Assembly (NCBI RefSeq): GCF_004919045.1
Contig: NZ_SWDW01000005.1
Location: 62,001 to 126,000 of the forward strand
Reading direction: 5' to 3'
Source of the DNA: Sinomonas albida
Lineage (GTDB): Bacteria > Actinomycetota > Actinomycetes > Actinomycetales > Micrococcaceae
Length of the DNA: 64,000 bases
Part shown: piece by piece, positions 27,119 to 36,665 of the stretch
Layout of the letters: every line of letters starts with the position of its first letter
Position numbering within the stretch: position 1 is the stretch's first letter
Position numbers and translations under genes: made by a program
Notes under the pieces: generated by a model
Database searches by the model: none
The model's input: the letters and a program-made list of their open reading frames with translations, nothing else
What the model was told of the DNA's origin: nothing

Positions 27119-27838
27119 TTAACTATCCTCTCCTTGTGCTGAAGGTTGGCGTTGACTGCCAGTGGTCGGTCGGCTATAGGCTGCGTCAACCGAATGAGCC
27201 ATCCATGCACGAGTGCCCATCGAATATGTGCGAATTATGCGCGCGGGGGCTCCAGCTACTATCGATTCCGGTGGAACGTCCCTGGTAACGACAGAATTTG
27301 CGGCAAGTATGGATCCATCGCCGATCGCCAGACCTTGCGCAATCACAACATTATTGCCTACCCAGCAACGGTTACCAACCTTTACTCCACCATGACCCCT
27401 GAGTGGTCGGGATATCGGCGGGATATGAGGAGAGGATTGAATTCCGTCACCATTATATGAACCGTGACCGTGATCAGAAATGAACACATTTGTGCCAAAG
27501 AGGCAGTCGTCTCCGATCTCGATCGTATTAATGGCACTCAAATGGAGTTGGCCCGATCCACGAAAATTCTTGCCAATCCTGATGGAGGGATTATATAGAT
27601 CGCCTTCATACTCAAAGATGGCTTCGATCCATACCGGCCCTGCGGAATGGAAGCCTGGGGATACATCTATATACTTAGATCCGATGACCCGACTGCCGAG
27701 TGGCAGGCGTGAATCTTTCCATCCGAGAAGGCGTGCGTTTACCGCGGCCGCCAAGCCGGACGTCCCCCTAGATACTAGAGCCCTGAATGCATGGATGTTT
27801 GTTTCATGCCTAAAGAGGCGTGACATCTTGTTCTTCAT
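27119..27838 (-). CDS. Hexapeptide-repeat (left-handed beta-helix) acyltransferase
   Basis: 239 residues with LbH repeats (IRIGKNFRGSGQLHL, IEIGDDCLFGTNVFISDHGHG, VKVGNRCWVGNNVVIAQGLAIGDGSILAANSVV). The GAPARI ending is characteristic of CapG/WcaF-type serine-acetyltransferase relatives that O-acetylate surface glycans; His in SDHGHG is the likely catalytic base. It overlaps the upstream gene by 4 nt (ATGA) and is followed after one base by the next glycosyltransferase. Sugar target unknown. Confidence 0.9.
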   Translation of the reverse strand: MKNKMSRLFRHETNIHAFRALVSRGTSGLAAAVNARLLGWKDSRLPLGSRVIGSKYIDVSPGFHSAGPVWIEAIFEYEGDLYNPSIRIGKNFRGSGQLHLSAINTIEIGDDCLFGTNVFISDHGHGSYNGDGIQSSPHIPPISRPLRGHGGVKVGNRCWVGNNVVIAQGLAIGDGSILAANSVVTRDVPPESIVAGAPARIIRTYSMGTRAWMAHSVDAAYSRPTTGSQRQPSAQGEDS

Positions 27839-29046
27839 CTACGAATCTGTCCCTGTCGAAGGAGTTGCTCCCGCACTTGACCGTAGAGACTGGGTACCAC
27901 ACGTTTGAGAATGCCATAAGCGTCAGGGAATGCATACTTAAGTCCAATGGCGGCGTCGCCGGCCGCCCCGGTCATCTGCTGCATGAGCGACGTCAAACGC
28001 CATCGCGCAAATTTCGCACGATCGGATTCGATGAAGGGCGACGGCAGGTAGCTGAGCCCTCCCTTTAGGAGCTCTTGCCTATAGGTCCTGCGCAGCCGTT
28101 TAGTTAGTAGCCGACCGCTGAGATCGTGGCTGTAGGCATAAGAGGAGGTGGCGTTGATCTTCTGACGGATATCGAGAAGGAGCGCAGCGTATTCCCTGCT
28201 CAATGTGGAGTAGGCCGCCGAGTTCAAACCCTTTTCACGCAATGAAATATTCTGACGTACGCTAATTGCCTCGGGATCCTTGGGATCGAAACCGCTGAAG
28301 TGTAGAAGTCGAAGTGGCTCGTCAGTGCGTATCATATAGTAGTTCGAGCCGCGCCTCTCGAACTCTCGCTCATGCAGATTCCAATGGGCGATGTTGTATC
28401 CGTAGTGACGGAATGAATGCGCGTCGAACAGAACTGATCCAACGTCGACCCATTTCTGGTCAACAAAGAGTCCGAGTAGCGGATAGATGAGGCACTCGCG
28501 TTCCAGATGCGACCACCACCAATCAAGAAACTTGTCGCTACCGCGGCCCACCGCACAGAACCCGAGGTTATGCACACCTACTGTGAGACTGTTTACTTCT
28601 GAACGAAAGCTCTCGCCAGGAGTGATTGGTTCCAGCAGATGTGGAGTTAACACGACGCCGTGTTCTTCGACGAGTGACTCGATTTCAACCAGCGGAGAGA
28701 TGAGGTAGGTGTCTGGATCCAGGTAGACCGCTTGATCGAATTCGTCGCGCAAGCGTTGCAGGAAAAGGGGCTTGACTGCTGTTGAAAGCTCGACGACGTC
28801 GTAGATTGTGGCGAGATCGAGCAGTTCTCTACTCGTTAGACCGAGGAAATTTAGCTCTGCGAACCTGACTCCGGGGTACATGTCTTCGAGCCCTGCCGGG
28901 ACACCGTCAATAACCAAGATGACGAACGGCCGATGGGGCTCGTGCTTCTGGATACTAGTATAGAGTGAGAGAGCTTGTGGTAAATAGTTTCGGGCTACCA
29001 CAGTGCAGTAGACCCCACTAATCGCTGCGGGGGGATCTTCGGTCAT
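27835..29046 (-). CDS. Glycosyltransferase-like protein (GT8/GT-A fold)
   Basis: 403 residues. The N-terminus YCTVVARNYLPQALSLYTSIQKH matches GT-A enzymes that begin with a nucleotide-sugar fold. The DxD motif is in QAVYLDPDTYLISPL (near residue 115), and a conserved HWN plus LLHFSGFDP block resembles GT8-type enzymes. A strong AGGAGAG precedes the ATG. The C-terminal 130 residues are helical and not recognised. First gene of the distal half of the cluster, separated from upstream genes by a 180-base gap that may hold a promoter. Confidence 0.8.
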   Translation of the reverse strand: MTEDPPAAISGVYCTVVARNYLPQALSLYTSIQKHEPHRPFVILVIDGVPAGLEDMYPGVRFAELNFLGLTSRELLDLATIYDVVELSTAVKPLFLQRLRDEFDQAVYLDPDTYLISPLVEIESLVEEHGVVLTPHLLEPITPGESFRSEVNSLTVGVHNLGFCAVGRGSDKFLDWWWSHLERECLIYPLLGLFVDQKWVDVGSVLFDAHSFRHYGYNIAHWNLHEREFERRGSNYYMIRTDEPLRLLHFSGFDPKDPEAISVRQNISLREKGLNSAAYSTLSREYAALLLDIRQKINATSSYAYSHDLSGRLLTKRLRRTYRQELLKGGLSYLPSPFIESDRAKFARWRLTSLMQQMTGAAGDAAIGLKYAFPDAYGILKRVVPSLYGQVREQLLRQGQIRR

Positions 29047-29226
29047 GGATTCTCTCCTTCTTCGGCGCTAGCGGAACCGACGGTTTTGGGCCTATGAATT
29101 CGCAACAGGTGCACCGACCGGAAATGCCTCGATCTGTCTATCGAGTGGCACCTCTGTCAGGACATCTTGGGCATCGGGCGGTTGAATAGCTCACTACACC
29201 CACATTCTAATTCGCATGGCCGAACG

Positions 29227-30222
29227 TTAAGATCTATCGAGTCTGGGAGGGCCAGAAGCCAGATCAACGATTGCGGTGTGAACGTTGCTGGCTACATTGT
29301 CCCATGAATATCTCTCTTTCCACTCAGCCGACACGGTTACCGGCGCGCCTTCGCCGTGCGACAATGCGGTGAGCGCCGATGAAAGCTCTTCAGTCGAAAG
29401 ACGGTCTATGGCGATCCCGCGTTCCCCCACAATTTCTCTGACCGACTCGCAACCGTGCCAATATACAACTGGTGCGCCTACCGCCAGCGACTCAACGGCA
29501 GGAAGGCCGAAACCTTCAACCGAGGACGGGATAACTGTGGCCACCGCATTGGCATAGAGGACGGCCAGATCGTCGTCCGTGATATCAGATTTGATCTCGA
29601 CCTGATTTTCGGTTGCTGTTTCCCTGCACATACTTTGAATTTGACTTACGTCATTCGATACAATTTTCAAATTTAGCGATCGATTCATTGCGATGGAAGA
29701 TAGGAGAAGTTTGAGATTCTTGTGCGGCTTCGAATTTCCTACGTAGAGGAAGTATTTCGTCCTGTCAGGTTTTGATAGGTGAATTCGGTCAGCTGAAAGA
29801 AAGGCCGACGAACATCCGTTACCAGCATTTATGACCGTGACGGTTGGGTCATCCAGCCAGTTTTCGATTGCGGATTTCGACGTTTCAGATACGGTTAGGA
29901 CTAAGCCTGACCGCTGAACCGTGGGCCGTACGATCTTGGCATAGTAGGCACGCTTAGCCGTATAATGCTCTGTCTGGGATAGATGGATCAAGTCGTGCAA
30001 TGTGATGATTTGACTAGCGCGCGTCATGCCACAGTTATAACCGGAAGAGTAAACGAGGTCTGTCGGCCCGAGAAGAAGTCGTCGCAGTAACAGTGCATCG
30101 AGTGGCGAGGAGGGACGTAAATTTGAGGTTAGACGTTTGTGCGGAAGATTTAAGCGTGGCAGAACTTCGGCGGAATATCTGCCTATTCCGCCACCCCACC
30201 GTCTGGTGTCTATGTATATCAT
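29227..30222 (-). CDS. Glycosyltransferase family 4
   Basis: 331 residues. N-terminus MIYIDTRRWGGGIGRYSAEVLPRL with the GG(I)GRY acceptor loop; C-terminal half KYFLYVGNSKPHKNLKLLL and the donor-site block PSSVEGFGLPAVESLAVGAPVVYW, which places it among mannosyl/rhamnosyl-type GT4 enzymes. Overlaps the upstream polymerase gene by 4 nt (ATGA). GC content here is among the lowest in the window, with rare codons such as ATA and TTA, a sign of transfer. Confidence 0.92.
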   Translation of the reverse strand: MIYIDTRRWGGGIGRYSAEVLPRLNLPHKRLTSNLRPSSPLDALLLRRLLLGPTDLVYSSGYNCGMTRASQIITLHDLIHLSQTEHYTAKRAYYAKIVRPTVQRSGLVLTVSETSKSAIENWLDDPTVTVINAGNGCSSAFLSADRIHLSKPDRTKYFLYVGNSKPHKNLKLLLSSIAMNRSLNLKIVSNDVSQIQSMCRETATENQVEIKSDITDDDLAVLYANAVATVIPSSVEGFGLPAVESLAVGAPVVYWHGCESVREIVGERGIAIDRLSTEELSSALTALSHGEGAPVTVSAEWKERYSWDNVASNVHTAIVDLASGPPRLDRS

Positions 30223-31571
30223 GGCCGGCTCCCCTGGTACGGCGACGAGCTAGGGCTTTCAGACCGTCCGGCACCGTCAGCGTTATGAATCTTTTCTTGT
30301 TGGGCCTGTCTTGCTGCTGCTAAAGCCATTGCCAGAATAACCCACAGCTTCGTATCGAAGTAATATGAGGTGATCAGGGAGGACACTGTGAACACGGATA
30401 ACCACCCAGCCATCAACGCTCTCGCTGTTGGCAAAGATTTTCGGTAAAGTTGGTGAACTGCACTCACGACTAGGGCCGACTCGAGCGCAAGGAGGAATGC
30501 GCCACCATCGAGCATTGCCTGATACCAAATGTTATTTGCAATGTATTTGTTATCTGCGAATTCGCCTGAAGACTGAATGCCGATTGCGCCTGCGGCTTCA
30601 GCGAAGTTTCCAGGCCCGACTCCAACCCAAGGGGATCCCTGAATGACGCGCGCGGCCTCGGCTAATCTAGCTAACCTTGGCGCGTTTGAAGTAGGTTCAG
30701 TGGGATCAAAGACAGTGGACATCCTCAAGAACATCTGATCATACAAGCCAGGGATCATGGCGCTTATGAGCAATCCAAGGACCGATAGCGCCAGTAATGC
30801 TGGGAGCCAACGTACGACACGTGCCGATACGCGCCCGCCTGCGAACATAAATACGACCAGGAGGGGTATCGTGAAGATCGATGCCCTCGTATTAGCCAGA
30901 ACAAGGGCTCCAGCCAGAAAGAGGAGCAGTAGTTTCGACGGCTCCCGTGCGGTTAGGCGCGCTCGGGCGTACACAGCAGCAATTGCGAGTATGATGAAAT
31001 AGCCGAAGTAGCCGGATTCGTAGTTGAACGCGGAAATTCTTCCCAGTCCTCCGCCCACCGACTCATAAGGGATGCCTTGAGGAAGGCCTGTGTAGAACGC
31101 AACCAGCTGGTAAACGCCATAAAGTGCGGCAACCACTGCTCCGATGATAAAGGCTGTGAGGCACTCCTCTAGTCGTCCACTTACGCGCACGAACAGGTAC
31201 ACCGCCAGGAATGGAATGAAGCTGCTCAGGACGTAGGCGGCGGTGTTTTGAAACGATGCGATCCAATTGATGCCAGTTAGAGCCACAATCGCCATTGTCA
31301 GCGCGACGAAGGTCATCAGCAGCGGCATAGCGGGCTTAGTTTTTGGTGCCGTGCGGTTTAGGATGTAGTAATCACATACAGACAGGATGAATCCGATGGC
31401 GAACGTGACGAGCGGAAGCCTCAGGTTGTATGTGCCGACCGTCAGGTTTCCCAAGCGGTCCCAGGAGACAGTCGCCAGACCGATCCATATGAATACTGCG
31501 GAGAGCGGTATCGCCGAGGGTTTAGTGGCGCGTGAAGATGTTGTTGATCCATTCACCGCCATATGTTCCAT
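30219..31571 (-). CDS. Wzy/O-antigen-ligase-family membrane protein
   Basis: 450-residue polytopic membrane protein with 10-12 hydrophobic segments. The signature GSPWVGVGPGNFAEAAG (about residue 325), before the last helices, is the O-antigen ligase/polymerase hallmark. It probably polymerises or ligates the lipid-linked repeat units flipped by the Wzx-like protein. Start ATG 31571 is preferred, with a weak AAGG site; TTG at 31586 is possible. Overlaps the next gene by 4 nt. Confidence 0.88.
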   Translation of the reverse strand: MEHMAVNGSTTSSRATKPSAIPLSAVFIWIGLATVSWDRLGNLTVGTYNLRLPLVTFAIGFILSVCDYYILNRTAPKTKPAMPLLMTFVALTMAIVALTGINWIASFQNTAAYVLSSFIPFLAVYLFVRVSGRLEECLTAFIIGAVVAALYGVYQLVAFYTGLPQGIPYESVGGGLGRISAFNYESGYFGYFIILAIAAVYARARLTAREPSKLLLLFLAGALVLANTRASIFTIPLLVVFMFAGGRVSARVVRWLPALLALSVLGLLISAMIPGLYDQMFLRMSTVFDPTEPTSNAPRLARLAEAARVIQGSPWVGVGPGNFAEAAGAIGIQSSGEFADNKYIANNIWYQAMLDGGAFLLALESALVVSAVHQLYRKSLPTARALMAGWLSVFTVSSLITSYYFDTKLWVILAMALAAARQAQQEKIHNADGAGRSESPSSSPYQGSRP

Positions 31572-31681
31572 CCTTATTTCACCCAAACGAGTAGGCTTTC
31601 TGCTCAGGGCGGCAAATACTCGTAGCCGAAGCTTGCCGCTGTGGTGACGTCCGGGCTTCGGACGTATACTTTAGTGTTGCG

Positions 31682-32806
31682 CTATTCCGTGTCATCGATG
31701 ACGTCGACCATCCAAGAACGAACGCGCCGCTCGAAAGCTTTTCTTCCAAAGTGCTGTGAAGCCTTCTCTGGAACCGATGACATGTCTAGGCCCAGACATT
31801 TGTCAATCGCCGTTGCTAATTCTTGATCGGAGAATTCTTCGATTACTGTGCCGCCGCAGAGTAATTCAACGCTTTCACGTGCGCCACCTTCGGCGTAGGC
31901 CACAACCGGCGTACCCAACGCCATCGCCTCCACTGGCATGATGCCGAAGTCCTCGGTTGAGGGAAATATATAAACAGCAGCGCGTTGGTAGAGTGAATAT
32001 AGCAGAGCATCGGATGGTCTATCCACAAAGTGGACCGGTACGTGTACTCTTTTGGCTAAGTCTTCGAGGGTGGATCGTTCCGGTCCGGCGCCAGCTAGCA
32101 CAACCGGTAGTCCTGTGGCCTCTCCGGCCTGGATTGCTATTTCTAGTCGCTTGTAGGCGACGAATCGCGATGCACCGAGGATGAAGTCTTCAGGTAGCCC
32201 GTCGAGCAGCAACTCTTCATTGAGTCCTAGTCGGTTGCTCCACTCAATTGAGCTTCTGAGATGGTCGACGTCGACGGGAGGATATATGACGGTCGCGTCT
32301 TGATCCCAGCAGCGCTGGATGCGAGCCCTCACATAATCGCTGTTCGCTGCAAATGATGCGCCCGATGCCGCTCGTCTTGAATCGAGTTTTCGTAGCAGGG
32401 GCGTGACTGCCTTTACCAGGGGATTGCGGCCTCTTGCGTCAAGTTCTGGCGCCCATATGTAGCGCGCAGGCGTGTGCACGTACACGTAGCGAGGAGTCAG
32501 TTCTGATCGCTGCGCCGCACCTGCGTGATGGGCGAAAAGATGAGAGCTTATGAGGAGAAAGTCTCGCTCCGAGACGTCCAATGACGACCATGTGGGAGGC
32601 ATGAGAGGTAAGGATGCCACCTTGCTGCGCCTCAGTGGAGTTCGGCTTAGCCAGGACTCGTGCACAGTTCGTTCTGGAAAGCGGTCCGGGGCATCGTTCC
32701 ATAAACAGTAGATATCAGCGTTGGGGAAGACGTCTGCCATTGCTTCTACTACATTTTCGGAGCCACCGATGCTGGAGATCCATTCGTGGACAATCAGGCC
32801 GGCCAT
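31682..32806 (-). CDS. Glycosyltransferase family 4 (WbaZ-like)
   Basis: 374 residues: N-terminus IVHEWISSIGGSENVVEAMADVFPNADIYCL, then the conserved YVHTPARYIW block seen in WbaZ-type mannosyltransferases. C-terminal half has DFILGASRFVAYKRLEIAIQA and the donor-site block PSTEDFGIMPVEAMALGTPVVAYAEGGARE. Probably acts early, since it directly follows (1-nt overlap) the initiating sugar-phosphate transferase. Confidence 0.93.
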   Translation of the reverse strand: MAGLIVHEWISSIGGSENVVEAMADVFPNADIYCLWNDAPDRFPERTVHESWLSRTPLRRSKVASLPLMPPTWSSLDVSERDFLLISSHLFAHHAGAAQRSELTPRYVYVHTPARYIWAPELDARGRNPLVKAVTPLLRKLDSRRAASGASFAANSDYVRARIQRCWDQDATVIYPPVDVDHLRSSIEWSNRLGLNEELLLDGLPEDFILGASRFVAYKRLEIAIQAGEATGLPVVLAGAGPERSTLEDLAKRVHVPVHFVDRPSDALLYSLYQRAAVYIFPSTEDFGIMPVEAMALGTPVVAYAEGGARESVELLCGGTVIEEFSDQELATAIDKCLGLDMSSVPEKASQHFGRKAFERRVRSWMVDVIDDTE

Positions 32807-34293
32807 TAGTGAGCCTGATTTCCTGGGGCAAGGACTGCTCTAAGCGTGCGCCAAAGGATGATCAGGTCACCAGTGAGTGACCAGTTCTCCACGTAATACA
32901 GATCGAGCCTGATCGCATCCTCCCATGAAAGTGACGAGCGTCCGCCAACTTGCCAGAGCCCACTCATTCCGGGCTTGAGGAGTAGGCGCCGCTTCGCGGC
33001 GTCGTCGTACAATGCTACCTCCCCGATGCGCTGTGGACGCGGTCCTATGAGGCTCATGCTTCCGAAGAGCACGTTGAAAAGTTGCGGGAACTCGTCAAGA
33101 GAGTGTTTTCTAAGGAATTTGCCGAGCGGGGTGATTCGTGGATCGTTTTCCACCTTGAAGAGCGGCTGGTCGCCCCTACCTTGCTCAGCCAGGAGCGTCG
33201 CTAGTTCGGAGTCGGCGTTCACCTTCATGGATCGGAACTTGTACATCATAAATGAACTACCGTTGAGTCCTATTCGTTCTTGCCGAAATATGACCGGACC
33301 TCGGCTCGTGGCCTTAATGGCGACCGAGAGGCAAACAAGTAGCGGGGAAAGAAGCGCTATAAGGATGAGGGCTCCCAGAAAATCGAAGATGCGTTTGCCG
33401 GCATGTTTCGGCCCTTCATAGCGCGGTACTTCTACGTGGATCAGCGGGAGTCCCGCCACAGGCCTGGTGTGGATGCGGGGGCCGGCGACGTCGGTGAGAC
33501 TAGCGCCCACGATGAGCTGATGCCGTTCGCCGTCGAGCATCCAGCTGAGCTGCCGAATGCTTTCAGGGGTGAGTTCGTTACCGCTTGTAACTATTAATGT
33601 GTCCGCACCGGTCTCAGCCATGGCGCGTTCAACCGAGTGGAGGTGCGAATAGACGGGCACTCCAGAACCAGCCGAATGGGGCGAGTCCACATCGAGAGGC
33701 TCCGCCCAGCATTCGCCTACGACGTGGTATCCCTCTTCGGGATGGCGTGCGAGCTCTGTCCGGAGATGGCCGACCGACCGCTTTGAGCCGACGAGTAGAA
33801 CGCGTGCTGAAAAATCGCCAGTCTGCCGCTTGACCCCCAGCCACTGACGCCAGAGCCAACGGGATAGCGCGAGCACCGCCACCCCCAGAGGCAGCGCAAT
33901 GAGGATGTAGCCACGCGCCAGGTTGATCTGGAACAGGAACGAGACGATGGCCACTAAACCGAACATGCGCAGCGACCCGTCCGCAATCCGCCGGTACTCA
34001 GTGGGACCCGAGCCGATGATTCGGGCGTCCCGGGTGTCATAGATCTTGAGGACCAGCATCCACGCAACGATGAGAACCACCGAGACGGTCGAGTAGTTTA
34101 CAGCAAGGTCGTCGAGGGCACCCTGGAAGTTGACGTTGGCGCTGTCGAAGCCGAACCATGCGATCTGGACGCCAAAGACGACCCATACGAGGACGAGAAG
34201 ATCCGTGAAGATCAGGCCTCGGCTGAGCCATTGACGCCAATTTCTCCTTGTCTGAACGAGCTCCGGGTGTGTGCCCAACCCGATCATGCTCAT
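32806..34293 (-). CDS. Exopolysaccharide polyprenyl glycosylphosphotransferase (WcaJ/PssY-like)
   Basis: Initiating enzyme that moves a sugar-1-phosphate from a nucleotide sugar to undecaprenyl phosphate. 495 residues: four N-terminal membrane helices, a CoA-binding-like central domain (ARVLLVGSKRSVGHLRTEL), a fifth helix (about 295-320) and the catalytic domain with PVIFRQERIGLNG, MYKFRSM, HSLDEFPQLFNVLFGSMSLIGPRP and KPGMSGLWQV. Start ATG 34293 is fixed by GGAGGG seven bases upstream. First gene of the minus-strand glycan operon. Confidence 0.95.
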   Translation of the reverse strand: MSMIGLGTHPELVQTRRNWRQWLSRGLIFTDLLVLVWVVFGVQIAWFGFDSANVNFQGALDDLAVNYSTVSVVLIVAWMLVLKIYDTRDARIIGSGPTEYRRIADGSLRMFGLVAIVSFLFQINLARGYILIALPLGVAVLALSRWLWRQWLGVKRQTGDFSARVLLVGSKRSVGHLRTELARHPEEGYHVVGECWAEPLDVDSPHSAGSGVPVYSHLHSVERAMAETGADTLIVTSGNELTPESIRQLSWMLDGERHQLIVGASLTDVAGPRIHTRPVAGLPLIHVEVPRYEGPKHAGKRIFDFLGALILIALLSPLLVCLSVAIKATSRGPVIFRQERIGLNGSSFMMYKFRSMKVNADSELATLLAEQGRGDQPLFKVENDPRITPLGKFLRKHSLDEFPQLFNVLFGSMSLIGPRPQRIGEVALYDDAAKRRLLLKPGMSGLWQVGGRSSLSWEDAIRLDLYYVENWSLTGDLIILWRTLRAVLAPGNQAH

Positions 34294-34765
34294 GCAGCAA
34301 CCCTCCACCCGATGAGGTGGGTATCGGATTGGCGGTAATCCCAGCTGCATCCGTCGACGGTAGCCCGCATCAGGTTAGTTACACCGCCGTGATTCTTGTC
34401 AGCAGAGTCGCCGCGCACAAGTGTCCCCCTCTGTACTGTCGGATTCAGACTGAACGTTATCACCCTGGCGGCAAGCGGCATATCTTAAGCGGTCAACGTC
34501 AAAGCCGTGGGTGTGGAACAAAGGTAAGTGGTCTCTGGGCCACTATTCAGTGGCCGTCGTGCGGTACTGAGGTCTCGTATGATGAGACCGCTCAGTGGTC
34601 ATCGGCGCGTGACAGCCAGTTGAGGCGGCGTGGAGCCCGGACGCAAGAATGTGGGGCCGGAGGGGAAGGGAAAGTGTTAATGACGTTAATGAGGCGTGAA
34701 GTCTTCATTGCGGGCGCAGGCGAGGTTGGGGCCGCGGGCACTGATTCCGTGAGTGGCGCGCATAG
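34294..34765. other. Divergent regulatory gap with inverted repeats
   Basis: 472 bases between the glycan operon (leftward) and the DUF4012 gene (rightward), with no convincing gene. Two perfect hairpins are present: GGCCACT-ATTC-AGTGGCC (34538-34555) and GGTCTC-N7-GAGACC (34571-34589). The word AGTGGTC occurs at both flanks. These may be terminator-like or regulator sites controlling the divergent transcripts. Confidence 0.5.
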
Positions 34766-36589
34766 ATGAGTCAGCGTTTGAAGTCGGGGTTTCGGTTTCG
34801 CAGTGGTCTTTCTCCGCTGCTCGGCCGCAGGCGACGCTGGGCGATCGGCGGAATCGTCTTGCTTCTGCTCGTCGTAGCGTGCGCGGCATGGTTGGGCATC
34901 CGAGGCTACCTTGCGCAGAAGGAGTTGGCCGCGTCTGAAAGCTTGGCCAAGAGCGTTCAGAGCGACATCGCGCAAGGACACGCGGATGAGGCCCGCGCAG
35001 GTGCGCAGCGGCTGGCCACACGGGTCGACGCGGCGCACGGTTACGTGAGCGATCCGGTATGGCTCGCGGCGGGCCTTGTTCCAGTCGTCGGTACTAATTT
35101 CTCGACGACAACGCAGCTAACCCAGATTCTCTCCGATGTTACCCACGGCGCCGTCATACCGCTCTCGGAGGTTTCTGCGAGCATCAATCCTACTGCTGTG
35201 AAACCTGAGCATGGCGTCTTGGATCTGCACCTCATCACGTCTGCCCGGCCTGCTGTGGCGCACGCCACGGATGTCTTGCAGGGCGCATACAAGCGAGTGG
35301 CCATGGTTCGCCCCGGGTATGGCAGCGTTCCGCAGCTCCAGGACGCCGTTGAGCGGATCAAGGGGCTATTGGGCCAGGCGGTCCAGCAGGCGTCGGCGGC
35401 TGACACTGCGACGTCGGTTCTCCCCTCGATGCTGGGAGACGCAGGTCCCCGGACCTATCTGGTGCTTTTCCAGAACAACGCCGAGCTGCGTTCCACGGGC
35501 GGCATCCCGGGAGCTGTGGCTGAAATTCGCGTGGATCATGGACGCATCACGCTGAGCCGCCAGGCCTCAGATAAGGACTTCCCGATGTTCCCCAGCCCTG
35601 TCCTTCCCCTCGCTGATCAGACGAAGGGTCTCTACGGGCCAATCGCTGGCCAGTACTTTCAAGATGTCAATCTCGTTCCCCAGTTCCCGCTGACCGCACG
35701 TCTGGCGGCTGAGATATGGAAGAGGCAGTACGGCATCCAGGTGGACGGAGTTGTTTCCCTTGATCCTGTGGCGCTCGGCTACATCCTGAGCGCCACAGGA
35801 CCCGTTGCGCTCCCCAGCGGTGAGACCCTCGACAGCTCCAACGCCGTGCGGGTGCTTCTCAGCGACACCTACGTCAAGTATCAGGGCGCGGGGAAGGATG
35901 ACTTCTTCGCTACCGCGGCCTCATCGATCTTCGCGAAAGTAGCGAGTGGCAGCTTCCAGCCGAAGCCGATGTTCGATGCTCTGGCACGAAGCGTAAAGGA
36001 ACGCCGACTGCTGGGGTGGAGTTCCCAGCAGGTGGAGCAAGAAGCGCTCGAATCAGCTGGGATGGCTGGCGAACTTCCAGCCCAGACTCCCGTGCATGGG
36101 CTTTTTGGCGTTTATCTGAACGATGCCACGGGCGCGAAGATGGACTACTACCTCCGCGAGGCCTATCGAGTTGGGGGAGCTATGTGCAGGGCCGACGGCA
36201 GCCCTACCTGGGTCGTCGAGGTTACCCTCACGAATGCCGCGCCTGCGGATGCAGCAACATCGCTTCCCTCTTATGTGACCGGTGGTGGCCAGTACGGTGT
36301 CAAGCCGGGCGATGTGAAGACCCAAGTGAACGTCTATGCCCCGCCTTCGGCGATCTTCATGGCCTCCTGGAAGAACGCGACGCCCCTCGACGTCCATAGG
36401 GACATGGATTCTGGATACCCAGTTGCCCAGACATACCTCGAGTTAGCCCCCGGCCAGTCAGCCACTCTGCGATTTCAGTTCCTAGGCGCCTCCCAAGCCG
36501 GTCAGCAGCCCGACGTGATCTCGACACCAACTGTTAACAATCCGAAGCCTTCTGAATTGTCTCTTTCGTGTGAAGATGTTGTACGCTAA
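34766..36589 (+). CDS. DUF4012 domain-containing membrane-anchored protein
   Basis: 607 residues with a basic N-terminus (LLGRRRRW) and one membrane helix (about 27-48), the rest outside the cell. DUF4012 covers much of the protein, with PRTYLVLFQNNAELRSTGGIPGAVAEI and DGVVSLDPVALGYILSATGPV as the recognisable blocks. The family is common next to actinobacterial polysaccharide clusters and shares features with LytR-like and surface proteins, but its function is not established. It diverges from the sugar-transferase operon. Confidence 0.88.
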   Translation: MSQRLKSGFRFRSGLSPLLGRRRRWAIGGIVLLLLVVACAAWLGIRGYLAQKELAASESLAKSVQSDIAQGHADEARAGAQRLATRVDAAHGYVSDPVWLAAGLVPVVGTNFSTTTQLTQILSDVTHGAVIPLSEVSASINPTAVKPEHGVLDLHLITSARPAVAHATDVLQGAYKRVAMVRPGYGSVPQLQDAVERIKGLLGQAVQQASAADTATSVLPSMLGDAGPRTYLVLFQNNAELRSTGGIPGAVAEIRVDHGRITLSRQASDKDFPMFPSPVLPLADQTKGLYGPIAGQYFQDVNLVPQFPLTARLAAEIWKRQYGIQVDGVVSLDPVALGYILSATGPVALPSGETLDSSNAVRVLLSDTYVKYQGAGKDDFFATAASSIFAKVASGSFQPKPMFDALARSVKERRLLGWSSQQVEQEALESAGMAGELPAQTPVHGLFGVYLNDATGAKMDYYLREAYRVGGAMCRADGSPTWVVEVTLTNAAPADAATSLPSYVTGGGQYGVKPGDVKTQVNVYAPPSAIFMASWKNATPLDVHRDMDSGYPVAQTYLELAPGQSATLRFQFLGASQAGQQPDVISTPTVNNPKPSELSLSCEDVVR

Positions 36590-36665
36590 CGTTTCCGTAT
36601 AGTGCTGGTTCGGGGGCTGTTGTAGACCCGACATTTTGCTCTCACTCTAAGACTGGGGATCTTCA

